Shown: positions 45,483 through 54,495 of the stretch, in pieces
Numbering within the stretch: position 1 is the stretch's first letter
Layout of the letters: the number at the start of each line of letters is the position of its first letter
Made by a program: the position numbers and the translations under genes
Notes under the pieces: model-generated
The model's input: the letters and a program-made list of their open reading frames with translations, nothing else
Database searches by the model: none
Told to the model about the DNA's origin: nothing
Assembly (NCBI RefSeq): GCF_019397265.1
Contig: NZ_CP068985.1
Coordinates: 868,001 to 932,000 of the forward strand
Length of the DNA stretch: 64,000 nucleotides
From: Nonomuraea coxensis DSM 45129
GTDB taxonomy: Bacteria; Actinomycetota; Actinomycetes; Streptosporangiales; Streptosporangiaceae
Direction: 5' to 3'

Positions 45483-46507
45483 CAGCGCTGTCCGAAGGTG
45501 TCGCTGCAGCCGCGTACCTCGGCCCGTGGCAGCCTGCCCAGCACCTCGAACCGTTTCCCCGGCCAGACCCCGTCATCGGCACCGCGCACCACGCCGAGAT
45601 CCTCGGTGAGCAGGACGTGGCCCGGATAGGACGTGGGCAACGTGCTGACCACCTCGACCAGCCCAGGCACCCCCGGCGGCGCCTCCTCCCAGGTCTCCGG
45701 ATCCCGGATCACGACGTCGGCGAAGTCCGGGCAGTAGAGGCCGTCCCCGTCGGGCCCTTCGAGGAAGATCGTCCCGATCTGTTCGACCATCCCGTAGAAG
45801 TTGTGGACCCGGACGAGCCCGCACTCCGCCCCCAGCCGCCGCCGGAACTCCGCGTTGTCCACCGCCTGCTCGGCCAGCCGCTTCCACCCACCCGAATGGA
45901 TCAGCACCCCCTGCGACAGGTCCGCCCCCAGATCCAGCAGGTAGAGCCACACCATGAACGTGAACCCGAACACCAGGAACCGCTGACCACCGTGCCGCGC
46001 CAGGAACGCCTTGACCGCCTCGGCGTCCACCCGCCCCCGCTCGTCGAGCACGAACGTGTGGTCGCGGCCGAAGTTCATCATCCCGAGCACGCCGGCCCCT
46101 CGGGCGCTCAGCGTCGCGTCGCGTACGACCGACCTGCTGTCGACCACCAGCATGGGCAGCCGCCGCTCGCCCAGCACCTCCTTGAGGGTCGCCGCGAGCA
46201 TCCGCGTCTGCGCCGCCGCCGCCTCCCGGTCGAGATAGACCCGGCTCGGCCGCTGCCCGGTGGTGCCGCTGGAGGTCAGCACCCGGAACACCCGCTCCGG
46301 CGGAACGCTGCGCAGCTCATGCGTCTTGAACAACCGCACCGGCAGCCAGGGCAGATCCACCAGCCGCTCGTACGGCGGCCGCACCCCGATCGCGTCCAGA
46401 ACGCGCCCGTACGGCGGGCACGCCTCCCGATGCCGCTCGGTCAGCTCGGCCAGCTCCCTGACGAGCCGGGCTTCCCGCTCCTCCTGACGCAACGTGAAAA
46501 CGCTCAT
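45482..46507 (-). CDS. LuxE/PaaK-like acyl-protein synthetase
   Basis: The 341-aa adenylating enzyme of the LuxE family activates a carboxylic acid as acyl-AMP and transfers it to the partner reductase. The AMP-binding loop reads TSSGTTGQRPS (78-88), and VHNFYGMVEQIGTIF carries the downstream YGMTE-type motif. ATG 46507 follows GGAGGGCTCGGG and is preferred to an earlier start at 46561. It lies 64 bases after the AMP-ligase and is coupled to the LuxC-like gene. Its acyl substrate is unknown. Confidence 0.87.
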   Translation of the reverse strand: MSVFTLRQEEREARLVRELAELTERHREACPPYGRVLDAIGVRPPYERLVDLPWLPVRLFKTHELRSVPPERVFRVLTSSGTTGQRPSRVYLDREAAAAQTRMLAATLKEVLGERRLPMLVVDSRSVVRDATLSARGAGVLGMMNFGRDHTFVLDERGRVDAEAVKAFLARHGGQRFLVFGFTFMVWLYLLDLGADLSQGVLIHSGGWKRLAEQAVDNAEFRRRLGAECGLVRVHNFYGMVEQIGTIFLEGPDGDGLYCPDFADVVIRDPETWEEAPPGVPGLVEVVSTLPTSYPGHVLLTEDLGVVRGADDGVWPGKRFEVLGRLPRAEVRGCSDTFGQR

Positions 46508-46571
46508 CCCGAGCCCTCCGCTCCCACCGACCCCGAACCCCACCGCCTCACGACCAGCCACACGGACCTGC

Positions 46572-48140
46572 TCATCCGCGTCCTTCCAGCGACCGGTAGT
46601 CGACCTTTCCCGTGGAAAGCAGGGGCAGGCGATCGATGGGACGTACGTCGAAGCCGCTCCAGTGGAGCCGCAGCTCGGCCCCCAGCCGCCGGGCGAGCCC
46701 CGCGCAGCCCGCCGCGTCCAGCCCCTCGGCCCAGACCGTCACCCGGTCGTCGCCGCTGGTCGCCGCGGCCGGCCCGGTGTTGCGCAGCAGGCGTTCGACG
46801 TCGTCGAGGTTGACCCGTACGCCGAAGATCTTGGCGATGCGCTTGAGCCGCCCGGTGAGGTGGAGGAAGCCCTCCGCGTCCACATGTCCGAGATCGCCGG
46901 TGCGCAGGACGCCGCCGAGGTCGTCCCCGCGGGCCAGGTCGGCGGCGGTCTCCGCGTAGCCCATCATGACGTTGGGCCCGTGGTAGACGACCTCGCCGTC
47001 GTCGATCTCCAGCCGCCCGCCGGGCACGGCCCGCCCCACCGAGCCGAGCTTGTCGGCCAGCCGGTCGGGAGGCAGGACGGCGATGCGGGCCGTGGCCTCC
47101 GTCTGCCCGTACATCACGAAGAACCGGTCCGCCTTCGCCGCGAACTCGGTGACGACCTCAGGAGCCAGCCGCCCGCCGGCCTGCGTGAGGGTGGCGATGG
47201 CCGGATGCTCGGAACGGTCGTAGCGCAGGCGGCGGAGCATCTCGTACTGGTAGGGGACGGCGGCCAGGGACGTGCAGCGGTGCGCGTCCAGATGGGCCCA
47301 GAACGATCGCTCCAGCAGCCCCGCCTCCGTCAGCATCACGGTCGCGCCAGCCGCCAGATGGCTGTTGAGCACCGAGAGCCCGTAGCTGTAGTGCAGCGGC
47401 AGGCTCGTGGGCCCGACCTCGTCCGGGGTGATCGACAGCGCCGTGGCGATCGCGGCGGCGTTGGCCAGGACGGCCTGGCGGGACAGGCGGACGAGCTTGG
47501 GGTTGCCGGTGGACCCCGAGGTGGCGAGGAGGACGGCGAGGTCGGGGTGCGGCTCGGGCGTGTCGCGCCGGGCCGGCGCCGAGCCGTCGGCGGCGTGCGT
47601 GAACCCGAGCAGCGCCGCGGGCCGGAACCGCCCCGCCAGCTCCGCCAGAATGCCCGGCGACAGGTCGGGATCCAGCAGCGCCACCGGCCGGCCCGAGCGG
47701 AACGCCGCGAGATAGCGGAGCACGGAGGCGAGGTTGTTGCGCATCCCGCAGAACAGCGGGCCGGGCCGCAGCCGCGCCAGGATCTCGACCGTCCGGACGA
47801 TCCGTCGTTCCAGCTCGCCGGCTCCGAGCACCACCGCCTCCGAGGCGATGATCAACCGAGCGTCAGGATGCGGAAAGACCCCTCCGACGGCAACCTCAGG
47901 GACGCCCCCCACCTCCGGAACACCCGCCCCTGTCCCTGCCTCCGGAACACCGGCCCGTGTCCCCGCCTCCGGAACACCGGCCCGTGTCCCCGCCTCCGGA
48001 ACACCCGCCGATGTCCCCGCCTCCGGTCCTGCGGAGGGGACGGCCGCCGTCCCGCCGGCCACCGTCCCGTTCACCGCCGTGACGTGCGTCGCCCGCGCCG
48101 GGACCGACTCCACCGCCGCCGGCTGGTCGTTCCCTCTCAT
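46572..48140 (-). CDS. AMP-dependent synthetase/ligase with repetitive N-terminus
   Basis: This 522-aa ANL-superfamily enzyme has P-loop [11 protein letters not shown] (205-215), [17 protein letters not shown] and the C-terminal Lys in [10 protein letters not shown]. It would adenylate an acid and load it on coenzyme A or the operon's acyl carrier protein. Residues 39-75 are tandem copies of a nine-residue unit (AGVPEAGTR), encoded by 27-bp DNA repeats, and are probably disordered. The start overlaps the SDR stop (ATGA), so the repeat region is truly translated if that coupling holds. Confidence 0.85.
   Translation of the reverse strand: MRGNDQPAAVESVPARATHVTAVNGTVAGGTAAVPSAGPEAGTSAGVPEAGTRAGVPEAGTRAGVPEAGTGAGVPEVGGVPEVAVGGVFPHPDARLIIASEAVVLGAGELERRIVRTVEILARLRPGPLFCGMRNNLASVLRYLAAFRSGRPVALLDPDLSPGILAELAGRFRPAALLGFTHAADGSAPARRDTPEPHPDLAVLLATSGSTGNPKLVRLSRQAVLANAAAIATALSITPDEVGPTSLPLHYSYGLSVLNSHLAAGATVMLTEAGLLERSFWAHLDAHRCTSLAAVPYQYEMLRRLRYDRSEHPAIATLTQAGGRLAPEVVTEFAAKADRFFVMYGQTEATARIAVLPPDRLADKLGSVGRAVPGGRLEIDDGEVVYHGPNVMMGYAETAADLARGDDLGGVLRTGDLGHVDAEGFLHLTGRLKRIAKIFGVRVNLDDVERLLRNTGPAAATSGDDRVTVWAEGLDAAGCAGLARRLGAELRLHWSGFDVRPIDRLPLLSTGKVDYRSLEGRG
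47912..48025 (-). repeat. 27-bp tandem repeat inside the AMP-ligase gene
   Basis: Four consecutive 27-base units start at 47912, 47939, 47966 and 47993, each opening CCTCCGGAACACC on the plus strand, followed by a partial fifth unit. Units two and three are identical; the others differ by a few bases. They keep frame and code the AGVPEAGTR unit. Confidence 0.95.
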
Positions 48141-49309
48141 GGCACCAGACCGCCGTCCACGCCGAGGATCTGACCGGTGATGAAGTCGGCATCGGGGGAG
48201 AGCAGGAACGCCACCGCGCTCGCGACGTCATCAGGACGACCGAGGCGGCCGAGCGGAGTGGCGGCGATCGTGGCGGTGCGGGCGTCGGGGTCCAGGGTGG
48301 ACAGCATGTCGGTCTGGATGTAGCCAGGAGCCACGGCGTTGACCCTGATCCCGGAGCGGCCCAGCTCCTTGGCGGCGGCGAGGGTGAGGCCGATGAGCGC
48401 CGCCTTGGAGGCCGAGTAGACGGCCTGCCCTGGCCCGCCCGCACGGCCCATGACCGAAGAGACGAGGACGATCGACGGAGAGGTCCCGCGTCGCAGGAGC
48501 CTGAGCGCCGCCTGCAGCGTGTGCGTCGCGCCGATCGCGTTGATCTCGAAGAGGCGGCCGACCGTCTCGGTGCGGACCATGCCGAGGAGACCGGCGGCGT
48601 GGATGCCGGCGTTGATGACCAGCGCGTCGAGACGGCCGTGTCGCTGGTGGATCTGCCGCATCATGGCCGAGATGAGAGTGGGGTCGGCGACGTCGCCGTG
48701 GACGGCGTCCGTCAGACCGCCGGTCTGCGCCGCCACTTCGGCGGCGGCCTTCTCGGCGCGTTCCTCGTCGCGGCCGTGGAGCACGACACGGTCGCCGAGG
48801 GCGGCCAGCCGGACCGCTGTCGCGCGCCCGATGCCTGTCGTCGAGCCGGTGACGAGGACGACGCGGGGGAAGGGGGTGGCCGTGGTGGTGGTCCGCTGTG
48901 CGGAGCGGGCGGAAGAGGACCCGGCTGTTGTACGGCCGGCGCCCAGGCCGGTCCAAGCCGTTGCGTAGTCCAGGGCCGGGTCGGCGGTGCGAGGGCTGGG
49001 GGCGGCTGTCGTCCGTACGGGATCGTTGCGGTCCGGCCCCGGTCGGGGGGCGTCCGCCTCAGAGCCCGGCGCCCCAGAGCCCGCCGCCTCAGAGCCCGGC
49101 ATGAGGTCTGGAGTCGAGTCCGGCGTCGAGCCTGGTGCTGAGCTTGAAGTCGAGCTTGAGGTCGAGCTCGGAGTTGCCTCTGATGCTGCGCTTGGCGTCG
49201 AGTCCGGTGATGCACTCGACGTCGGATCCGGCGTTGAGCCTGGTGCCAGGTCCGGTGCTGGGCCCGCCGCCGAGTCCGGTGCTGGGTCCGGTGCTGGGTC
49301 CGGTGTCAT
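48137..49309 (-). CDS. FabG-like SDR reductase with long disordered N-terminus
   Basis: The 390-aa protein has a classical SDR core from about residue 148: TGSTTGIG (154-161), INAGIH, catalytic Ser285, Tyr298 and Lys302 (YSASK), and a C-terminal GQILGVDGG, as in 3-oxoacyl-ACP reductases. The first 147 residues are Pro/Ser/Thr/Asp/Ala-rich and nearly free of hydrophobic residues (for example [11 protein letters not shown]). FabG proteins are normally about 250 aa. The ATG at 49309 has GGGAGGA 6 bases upstream, which supports translation of the extension. It is coupled to the AMP-ligase and follows an acyl carrier protein gene. Confidence 0.85.
   Translation of the reverse strand: MTPDPAPDPAPDSAAGPAPDLAPGSTPDPTSSASPDSTPSAASEATPSSTSSSTSSSAPGSTPDSTPDLMPGSEAAGSGAPGSEADAPRPGPDRNDPVRTTAAPSPRTADPALDYATAWTGLGAGRTTAGSSSARSAQRTTTTATPFPRVVLVTGSTTGIGRATAVRLAALGDRVVLHGRDEERAEKAAAEVAAQTGGLTDAVHGDVADPTLISAMMRQIHQRHGRLDALVINAGIHAAGLLGMVRTETVGRLFEINAIGATHTLQAALRLLRRGTSPSIVLVSSVMGRAGGPGQAVYSASKAALIGLTLAAAKELGRSGIRVNAVAPGYIQTDMLSTLDPDARTATIAATPLGRLGRPDDVASAVAFLLSPDADFITGQILGVDGGLVP
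49225..49305 (-). repeat. Short degenerate repeats coding the SDR N-terminus
   Basis: A GGTCCGGTGCTG-type 12-base motif recurs in the DNA coding the first residues of the SDR, giving PDPAP-like peptides. This recalls a young minisatellite. Confidence 0.6.
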
Positions 49310-49511
49310 CGCGTCCTCCCGTGTGCGGTAGACGCTGCCTGGTCCGTTGTCATGCCGCCCCCAATGGCTCGGACGATGGCTGGCCCGGTCTGTGGCACCC
49401 CCGGTGGCCCGGAGGCATGCCGATGTGCGTCGCGATGTGCGTCGTGGCGTCCCCCGACGCCTGCGTGCACCGACGGCGCGTCTGCGTGAACCCCGGTGCC
49501 CGGAGGTGCGG

Positions 49512-49760
49512 TCAGACGGCGGCGGTGCCGATGCCGTGCTTGTCGAGGAGCTCGGCCGCCGCGGCGAACGAACTCATGTCGATCATCTCGTCAGTGTCGA
49601 TCATGATGGAGAACTCGTCCTCCATCGCGGCGACCAGCGCCATGTGAGCCAGCGAGTCCCACTGCTGGATGGCGCGGTATTCGAGGTCGTCGACGGGTGC
49701 GTCGGCGGGAAGGTTGAGAGCTCTGCGGAAGACGGCCCGCAACCGGTCGAGATGGCTCAT
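49512..49760 (-). CDS. Acyl carrier protein
   Basis: This 82-aa four-helix carrier has the 4'-phosphopantetheine site Ser36 in QQWDSLAHM, followed by the acidic helix II ([13 protein letters not shown]). ATG 49760 is used; a GTG two codons earlier is possible. It is the first gene of the acyl module (ACP, SDR, AMP-ligase, LuxE-like, LuxC-like). A 202-base gap separates it from the SDR; in that gap I see only a possible short leader frame ending in an ATGA overlap with the SDR start. It is divergent from the next glycan gene. Confidence 0.9.
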   Translation of the reverse strand: MSHLDRLRAVFRRALNLPADAPVDDLEYRAIQQWDSLAHMALVAAMEDEFSIMIDTDEMIDMSSFAAAAELLDKHGIGTAAV

Positions 49761-49856
49761 GATCACCCACTAACTCTCTGTCCTCAGGCCACGACCGAGT
49801 GTAGCGGCATTTCCGGGTCCGGAGAAACCAAGGCCCCGCCCCGAGTAATGGAACCG

Positions 49857-49862
49857 TATAAC
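49857..49862 (+). promoter_or_regulatory. -10-like element for the glycan genes
   Basis: TATAAC lies within CCGTATAACGG, upstream of the plus-strand operon starting near 49925. A matching -35 was not found. Confidence 0.35.
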
Positions 49863-49924
49863 GGCGAGTGGGGCATCTTCGTGGCTGGGAATGTCGCATG
49901 GGGCGCGCCAACCGCTACGGGGGA

Positions 49925-50761
49925 ATGATGGACGAATCCAATCACTGGTACGGGCACTCGCGCATACTTGCCGGCTACTGCGAGATGCCGGACGAGACGC
50001 CGAAGCGCATCCAGGGTTTCCTTCAGCACGGATGGAACTATCTGCACGGATTTCCGCCGAACGACCACTGGTGCAGTCCGGGTTATCCACGTTTCGTATG
50101 GTCTGACGTGCTGCGCCGCCGTGGCTGGTCGATGGGCCGCAGGGGGCACTACCTCATCGGCGCACCGTGGATCTACCTCCTCCACCTGGAGCCCGAACTG
50201 GGCGTCACCACAAAACGCGAGGGTACGATCTGGTATCCCTTCCATGGCTGGGAGAAGAGCTCCGTCAACGGCGATCATGCCCGACTCGCCGACGAAATCC
50301 GAGAGGTCGAGACGGGGCCGGTCACGGTCTGCCTTTACTGGCTGGAATTCGCGAATCCGGACATCCGACAGGCGTATGAATCGCGGGGATTTCGGGTTAT
50401 TTGTCATGGTGAGCGTGGCTCCCGCTGGGAAGGCAAGGGGCGCGACTTCCTGCGCAGGCAACTGATCCAGTTGCGGCGCCACCGCAGGGTGGCCTCCAAC
50501 CGGCTCGGCAGCGCGCTGTTCTACGGCGCTTCCGTGGGATGCGAGGTCGCGGTCTACGGAGACCCCATGCAGTACGAGGACGAACGCCCCGAATACGGCG
50601 GCACCGCGCGCCGCATGCGGCTCTGGCCCGAGCTGCACGGCGTGCGCGTCGATCCGGCGCTGGCGGCCGAGGTGGCGGGGCGGGAGCTGGGATTCGAATA
50701 TCAGGCGACACCGGAGGAGCTACGGCGCATGTTCGGTTGGAAGCGGGTGCGGTACGCATGA
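49925..50761 (+). CDS. Unknown glycan-locus protein, possible glycosyltransferase
   Basis: The 278-aa protein is rich in Trp, Tyr and His early on (ESNHWYGHSRILAGY) and has a later segment SNRLGSALFYGASVGCEVAVYGDPM that looks like the nucleotide-sugar-binding end of a GT-B glycosyltransferase, where a small-residue helix follows a Ser. I know no firm family match. Its position at the head of the Pse locus and coupling to the next gene (ATGA) make a sugar-transfer role reasonable but unproven. The start is uncertain: ATG 49925 or 49928 follow GGGGG closely; ATG 49898 is possible. Confidence 0.5.
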   Translation: MMDESNHWYGHSRILAGYCEMPDETPKRIQGFLQHGWNYLHGFPPNDHWCSPGYPRFVWSDVLRRRGWSMGRRGHYLIGAPWIYLLHLEPELGVTTKREGTIWYPFHGWEKSSVNGDHARLADEIREVETGPVTVCLYWLEFANPDIRQAYESRGFRVICHGERGSRWEGKGRDFLRRQLIQLRRHRRVASNRLGSALFYGASVGCEVAVYGDPMQYEDERPEYGGTARRMRLWPELHGVRVDPALAAEVAGRELGFEYQATPEELRRMFGWKRVRYA

Positions 50762-52449
50762 ACGAGGCACCGGGGAACGTCCGGTTGGTCGGCGGGGAGA
50801 TGCTGCTGTGGTCGGACCTGGCCGACATGGCCGGCGAGCCCGGCGGGACCGCCGACCGGCGAGGGGCGGAACTTGAGCTGATCAGGCGGATGGTGCCGCC
50901 GAGCGGCGGCAAGGTGCTGCTGGTCGGGCCGCATCCACAGGCGATCGTGGACGAGGTGGCCGCCCAGGCCGGGCCGGCGGGGGAAGAGATGACCGCCGAG
51001 ATGGCGAGGGTGGCCGTGGTGGTGCGGTCCTATCCTGATGCCTGCGCCATCGCCGACCGCCACCCCGCTCTCGAGGTCTACTGCGGCAGGCTGGAGGCGT
51101 TCGCCGCCGACGAGCCGTACGACCTCGTGCTGGCGCTCGACGGCCTGCTGCGGACGCATTCCGCCGAGGCGCCGGCGGCGTCCTGGGCCGAGTCGCTCGG
51201 CGCCCTGTCGGCCCTGGTCGCGCCGGGCGGGAGGCTCGTCCTCGGTGTGCACAACGACCTGGGCGTGGACCGCATCCTGGAGGCGCGCCCTGCCGACCGG
51301 GACGGCGGCGACGACCAGTGGGCGCCGCACGGGTTCGACCCCACTTACCCCAGCGGGCCGGGAGCGCTGGACGCCGCCCTGGAGTCGGCGGGGCTGAGCG
51401 TCGAGCGCTGCTACGCGGCCTATCCGGCGCGGCAGGCGCCGCGCGCGTTGCTCGCCCGCGAGGCGCTGGCCTTCGATCTGCCGGACGCCCTGGCGTTCCC
51501 GCTGAGCGCCAGGGACGGTGATCGCATGCTGGTGGCCGATCCGCTGCGCGTGACCCGCCTGGTGTTCCGGCACCGCTTGGGCGAGGAACTGGCCCCGGCG
51601 TGGCTGGCCGTCACGGTCCGGCCCCCGCTCCTCACGAAGGATCGAGGCGCCGCGGACACGGCGGGCGCGGAGGAGGGCGGGTTCAGGGAGTTGCCGCTCG
51701 GTCTCGTCCAGGAGGACAACGTCCTGTACGAGCTCACCCACACCGGCCTCAAGCAACTCCCCGACGGCGGCGAACGTCCCATCCCCGCCGGCCGCGTCCT
51801 GGAGGAGATCCTCGTCGAGGCGTGCGCCCGCGAGGACACCAGGACCGTCCGCGAGCTGCTGACCGCCCTCGCCGACTGGGTGGAGGACGGCGGCGGCGCG
51901 GCGGCGGCGGCCGACAGCCTGGTGTACGACGGCGCCCGGTTCGCCCCCATAGGCGACCTCCAGGGCCCGACGGCCCCGCCCGACCCCCGGGTCGTCCTGT
52001 GCCGGATCCTGCTGCGGTTCGCCGTACGCCTCCAGGCGGCCGGCCATCACCACCCGTGGCCGTGGCCGCTGGACGCCGACGAGCTGACGCTGACGCTGTG
52101 CGGCATGGCGGGCCGCCCCTGCGACCCGGGTGACCTCGACCGCGCCCGCAAGCTGGACGCCGAGCTGGGGCAGCCGGCGGAGCCTGCCGAGCACGCGCCG
52201 ACGTACCGTGACCTGCTGGGCGCCCGCGACCGTCTGGCGGACCAGCTCACCGCGGCCCTGGCCAGGATCGCACGGCTGGAGACGAAGCTCTCCTACCGCG
52301 AGCGCGAGCTGGTGCGGGCCAAGGGCAAGCTGCGCAGGACCCAGCGGAAGGCGACGGCCTACCGGCGCACGCTCGGCTACCGGCTCTCGCGCCGCCTGGC
52401 CCGGCCGCGCCGGGTCGCCCGCAAGGTCATCCGCCTGCTGTCCGGCTGA
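50758..52449 (+). CDS. Methyltransferase-like protein with C-terminal coiled coil
   Basis: The 563-aa protein begins with a degenerate Rossmann methyltransferase-like domain (about 40-290): KVLLVGPHPQ in the motif I position, then YDLVLALDGLL and VAPGGRLVLGVHNDLG. The glycine-rich SAM loop is poor, so activity is uncertain. A middle domain (about 300-480) is unfamiliar. The last 80 residues form a basic coiled coil (RLETKLSYRERELVRAKGKL) that could bind membrane or partners. Similar two-part proteins occur in polysaccharide loci. It is coupled to the preceding gene. Confidence 0.65.
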   Translation: MNEAPGNVRLVGGEMLLWSDLADMAGEPGGTADRRGAELELIRRMVPPSGGKVLLVGPHPQAIVDEVAAQAGPAGEEMTAEMARVAVVVRSYPDACAIADRHPALEVYCGRLEAFAADEPYDLVLALDGLLRTHSAEAPAASWAESLGALSALVAPGGRLVLGVHNDLGVDRILEARPADRDGGDDQWAPHGFDPTYPSGPGALDAALESAGLSVERCYAAYPARQAPRALLAREALAFDLPDALAFPLSARDGDRMLVADPLRVTRLVFRHRLGEELAPAWLAVTVRPPLLTKDRGAADTAGAEEGGFRELPLGLVQEDNVLYELTHTGLKQLPDGGERPIPAGRVLEEILVEACAREDTRTVRELLTALADWVEDGGGAAAAADSLVYDGARFAPIGDLQGPTAPPDPRVVLCRILLRFAVRLQAAGHHHPWPWPLDADELTLTLCGMAGRPCDPGDLDRARKLDAELGQPAEPAEHAPTYRDLLGARDRLADQLTAALARIARLETKLSYRERELVRAKGKLRRTQRKATAYRRTLGYRLSRRLARPRRVARKVIRLLSG

Positions 52450-52587
52450 CCCGCGCGACCCGGCCCGCGCGTCGTCGTCGCCAAGGACCGCGAAGACATG
52501 CCCGGCGCCCGACGACAGCCCCCCCCACCCCCAGCCCCCGGCCCCGACGCCCGACGACAGACGACGCAGCGATGACGAGGAGTACAC

Positions 52588-54474
52588 GTGCCGGTTCTCT
52601 CGGTGATCGTCCCGTTCCACAACGTCGAGAAGTACATCGGCCCCTGCCTGGACTCCATCCGCGCCCAGACCCTGGACGACCTGGAGGTGATCTGCGTCGA
52701 CGACGGCAGCGACGACCACGGCCCGGACGTCGTACGGGCCGGGCAGGCCGAGGACCCGCGCATCGCTCTCGTCACCCAGCCCAACCAGGGCGTGGGCCGG
52801 GCCCGCAACGTCGGCCTCGCCCGGGCGACGGGCCGCTACCTGGCGTTCGTGGACGGCGACGACACGGTCCCGCGGGAGGCGTTCCAGCGGATGGTCGCCT
52901 CGCTGGAGTCCACCGGCTCGGACCTGGCCTGCGGCAACGTGATGCGCCTCGACCGCAACCTGCTGGTGCCGTCGTGGGCGCACCGCGAGGCGTTCGCCAA
53001 GCCGAGGCGGCGTACCCACATCACCCGTCACCCGCTGCTGATCCGCGACCGGATGTTGTGGAACAAGGTCTACCGCCGTTCCTTCTGGGACCGGCTGGGG
53101 CTGAGTTTCCCGGAGCGCATGTACGAGGACCAGCCCGTCGCCATGGCCGCCCACGTCGGCGCGCGCTCGGTGGACGTCCTCGCCAGGGTCGTCTACCACT
53201 GGCGCCTGCGCGACGAGCCGGGCGCGTCGATCACGCAGCGCAGCCTGGAGGCGGGCAACCTGCGCGACCGCCTGCTGTCGGTGCTGGAGACCGCCGACCT
53301 GCTGGCCCGCCGCGCCCCCCGGCTGAAGCCCGCCTTCGACCGCGACACGATGGACATCGACATGGCCGTCGCCGCCGAGGCCGTGGCCGGCATGGGCGCC
53401 GCCGCGGACCCCGAGCTGGTCGGGCTGATCGTCCGCTACCTCGACGGGGTGTCCCGCGAGGCGTGGCTGAGCGTCCCGTTCGCGCAACGGCTGCAGGTTC
53501 ATCTCCTGCACAGGCGCCGGCTGGTGGAGCTGGCCGAGGTGCAGGCCCAGGCCCGCGACGGCCGGCTGCGCCCGCCGGTGCGGCCGGCGGGGATCCTGCG
53601 CAGGCGCTGGCACGGGCGACATCCCTGGCTGCCGGGCGGCCTGTCGGACGTCTCGGAGGAGCTGAACCTCGCCGCCCGCCTGGTGGAGCTCGGCTGGCGG
53701 CACGGCGTCCTGGTGGGCGAGGGCCGGGTGGGTGTCGGTAGTTTCGACGTCGGCGCGCTGCGCCGGGCGCGCGTGCGCGTGTGGCTGGAGGAGCGCCGCA
53801 CCGGCGAGCGCGTACGGCTGTCCGACCAGGAGTCCGCGCCCGACTGGGAGAGCGTCGAGGAGGAGGACGGGGCGCGGCAGCGGCAGCACGTGTTCCCGTT
53901 CGCCTTCGCCTTCGACCCGGCCGTGCTCTCGGCCGCCCAGCTCGCCAGGCGCGGCCAGTGGGACCTGCGGCTGCAGCTCGCGGGGCACGGGCTGCGGCTG
54001 GACGGCAGGGTGGCCGGGCCCCGCTGGCTGCCGCCCGCGATTCCCGCTCCGCGGCGTACGTCGGGCGTGTGGGTGGTGCCGGTGCGCAGCGCGAGAGGGG
54101 CCTGGGGCCTGCGGCTGCGCCTGGCCGAGGTGATCATCGGCGAGTGCCGGGTGGACGGCGGCGACCTGGTGTTCGCGGGGGAGCTGTCGGACGTCGGCGA
54201 CGGCGAGCCGGTGCTGCGGCTGCGCCGCAGGAGCGACGGCGAGGAGATGTACTTCCCGGTGACGCTCGCCGGGCAGGACTTCCAGGCGAGGGTGCCGCTC
54301 GCCGACATCGACGAGAGCGTGGGCCACGAGTCGTGGTGGGAGGTCGTGATCGACCAGGGCAAGGCGCTGCGCCCGCTGGTGCGCACCGGGCAGCGGCCGG
54401 TCGCCACGGTGGCCGACCGGCGCTTCCTGGTGGACCGGGGCGAGGACGGCTGCCCGCTCCTCGCCGAGCGCTGA
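52588..54474 (+). CDS. GT2 glycosyltransferase with C-terminal beta-rich domain
   Basis: This 628-aa protein has a GT-A domain (about 1-230): VLSVIVPFHNVEKYI, VDDGS, and FVDGDD as the metal-binding DxD. The middle (about 230-340) is helical. The last 250 residues are beta-rich repeats of the type seen after TagF/wall-teichoic-acid-like transferases. It is homologous to the protein at 60061 throughout the GT domain. GTG 52588 is the start. It would add a sugar to the surface polymer; donor and acceptor are unknown. Confidence 0.85.
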   Translation: MPVLSVIVPFHNVEKYIGPCLDSIRAQTLDDLEVICVDDGSDDHGPDVVRAGQAEDPRIALVTQPNQGVGRARNVGLARATGRYLAFVDGDDTVPREAFQRMVASLESTGSDLACGNVMRLDRNLLVPSWAHREAFAKPRRRTHITRHPLLIRDRMLWNKVYRRSFWDRLGLSFPERMYEDQPVAMAAHVGARSVDVLARVVYHWRLRDEPGASITQRSLEAGNLRDRLLSVLETADLLARRAPRLKPAFDRDTMDIDMAVAAEAVAGMGAAADPELVGLIVRYLDGVSREAWLSVPFAQRLQVHLLHRRRLVELAEVQAQARDGRLRPPVRPAGILRRRWHGRHPWLPGGLSDVSEELNLAARLVELGWRHGVLVGEGRVGVGSFDVGALRRARVRVWLEERRTGERVRLSDQESAPDWESVEEEDGARQRQHVFPFAFAFDPAVLSAAQLARRGQWDLRLQLAGHGLRLDGRVAGPRWLPPAIPAPRRTSGVWVVPVRSARGAWGLRLRLAEVIIGECRVDGGDLVFAGELSDVGDGEPVLRLRRRSDGEEMYFPVTLAGQDFQARVPLADIDESVGHESWWEVVIDQGKALRPLVRTGQRPVATVADRRFLVDRGEDGCPLLAER

Positions 54475-54495
54475 CGCGGGATCGCCGGCCGGGCG

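Noticed and set aside
47912..48025. CRISPR-like repeat array
   Set aside because: Units are contiguous with no spacers, in frame inside a gene, and no cas genes are present.
43971..49760. Bioluminescence (lux) operon
   Set aside because: LuxC and LuxE families are present, but luxA, luxB and luxD are not in the window and the neighbours are glycan genes.
50701..54327. A 1208-codon open frame on the minus strand
   Set aside because: It lies across two well-supported plus-strand genes and its protein is an Arg/Gly/Ala/Pro/Leu-rich shadow.
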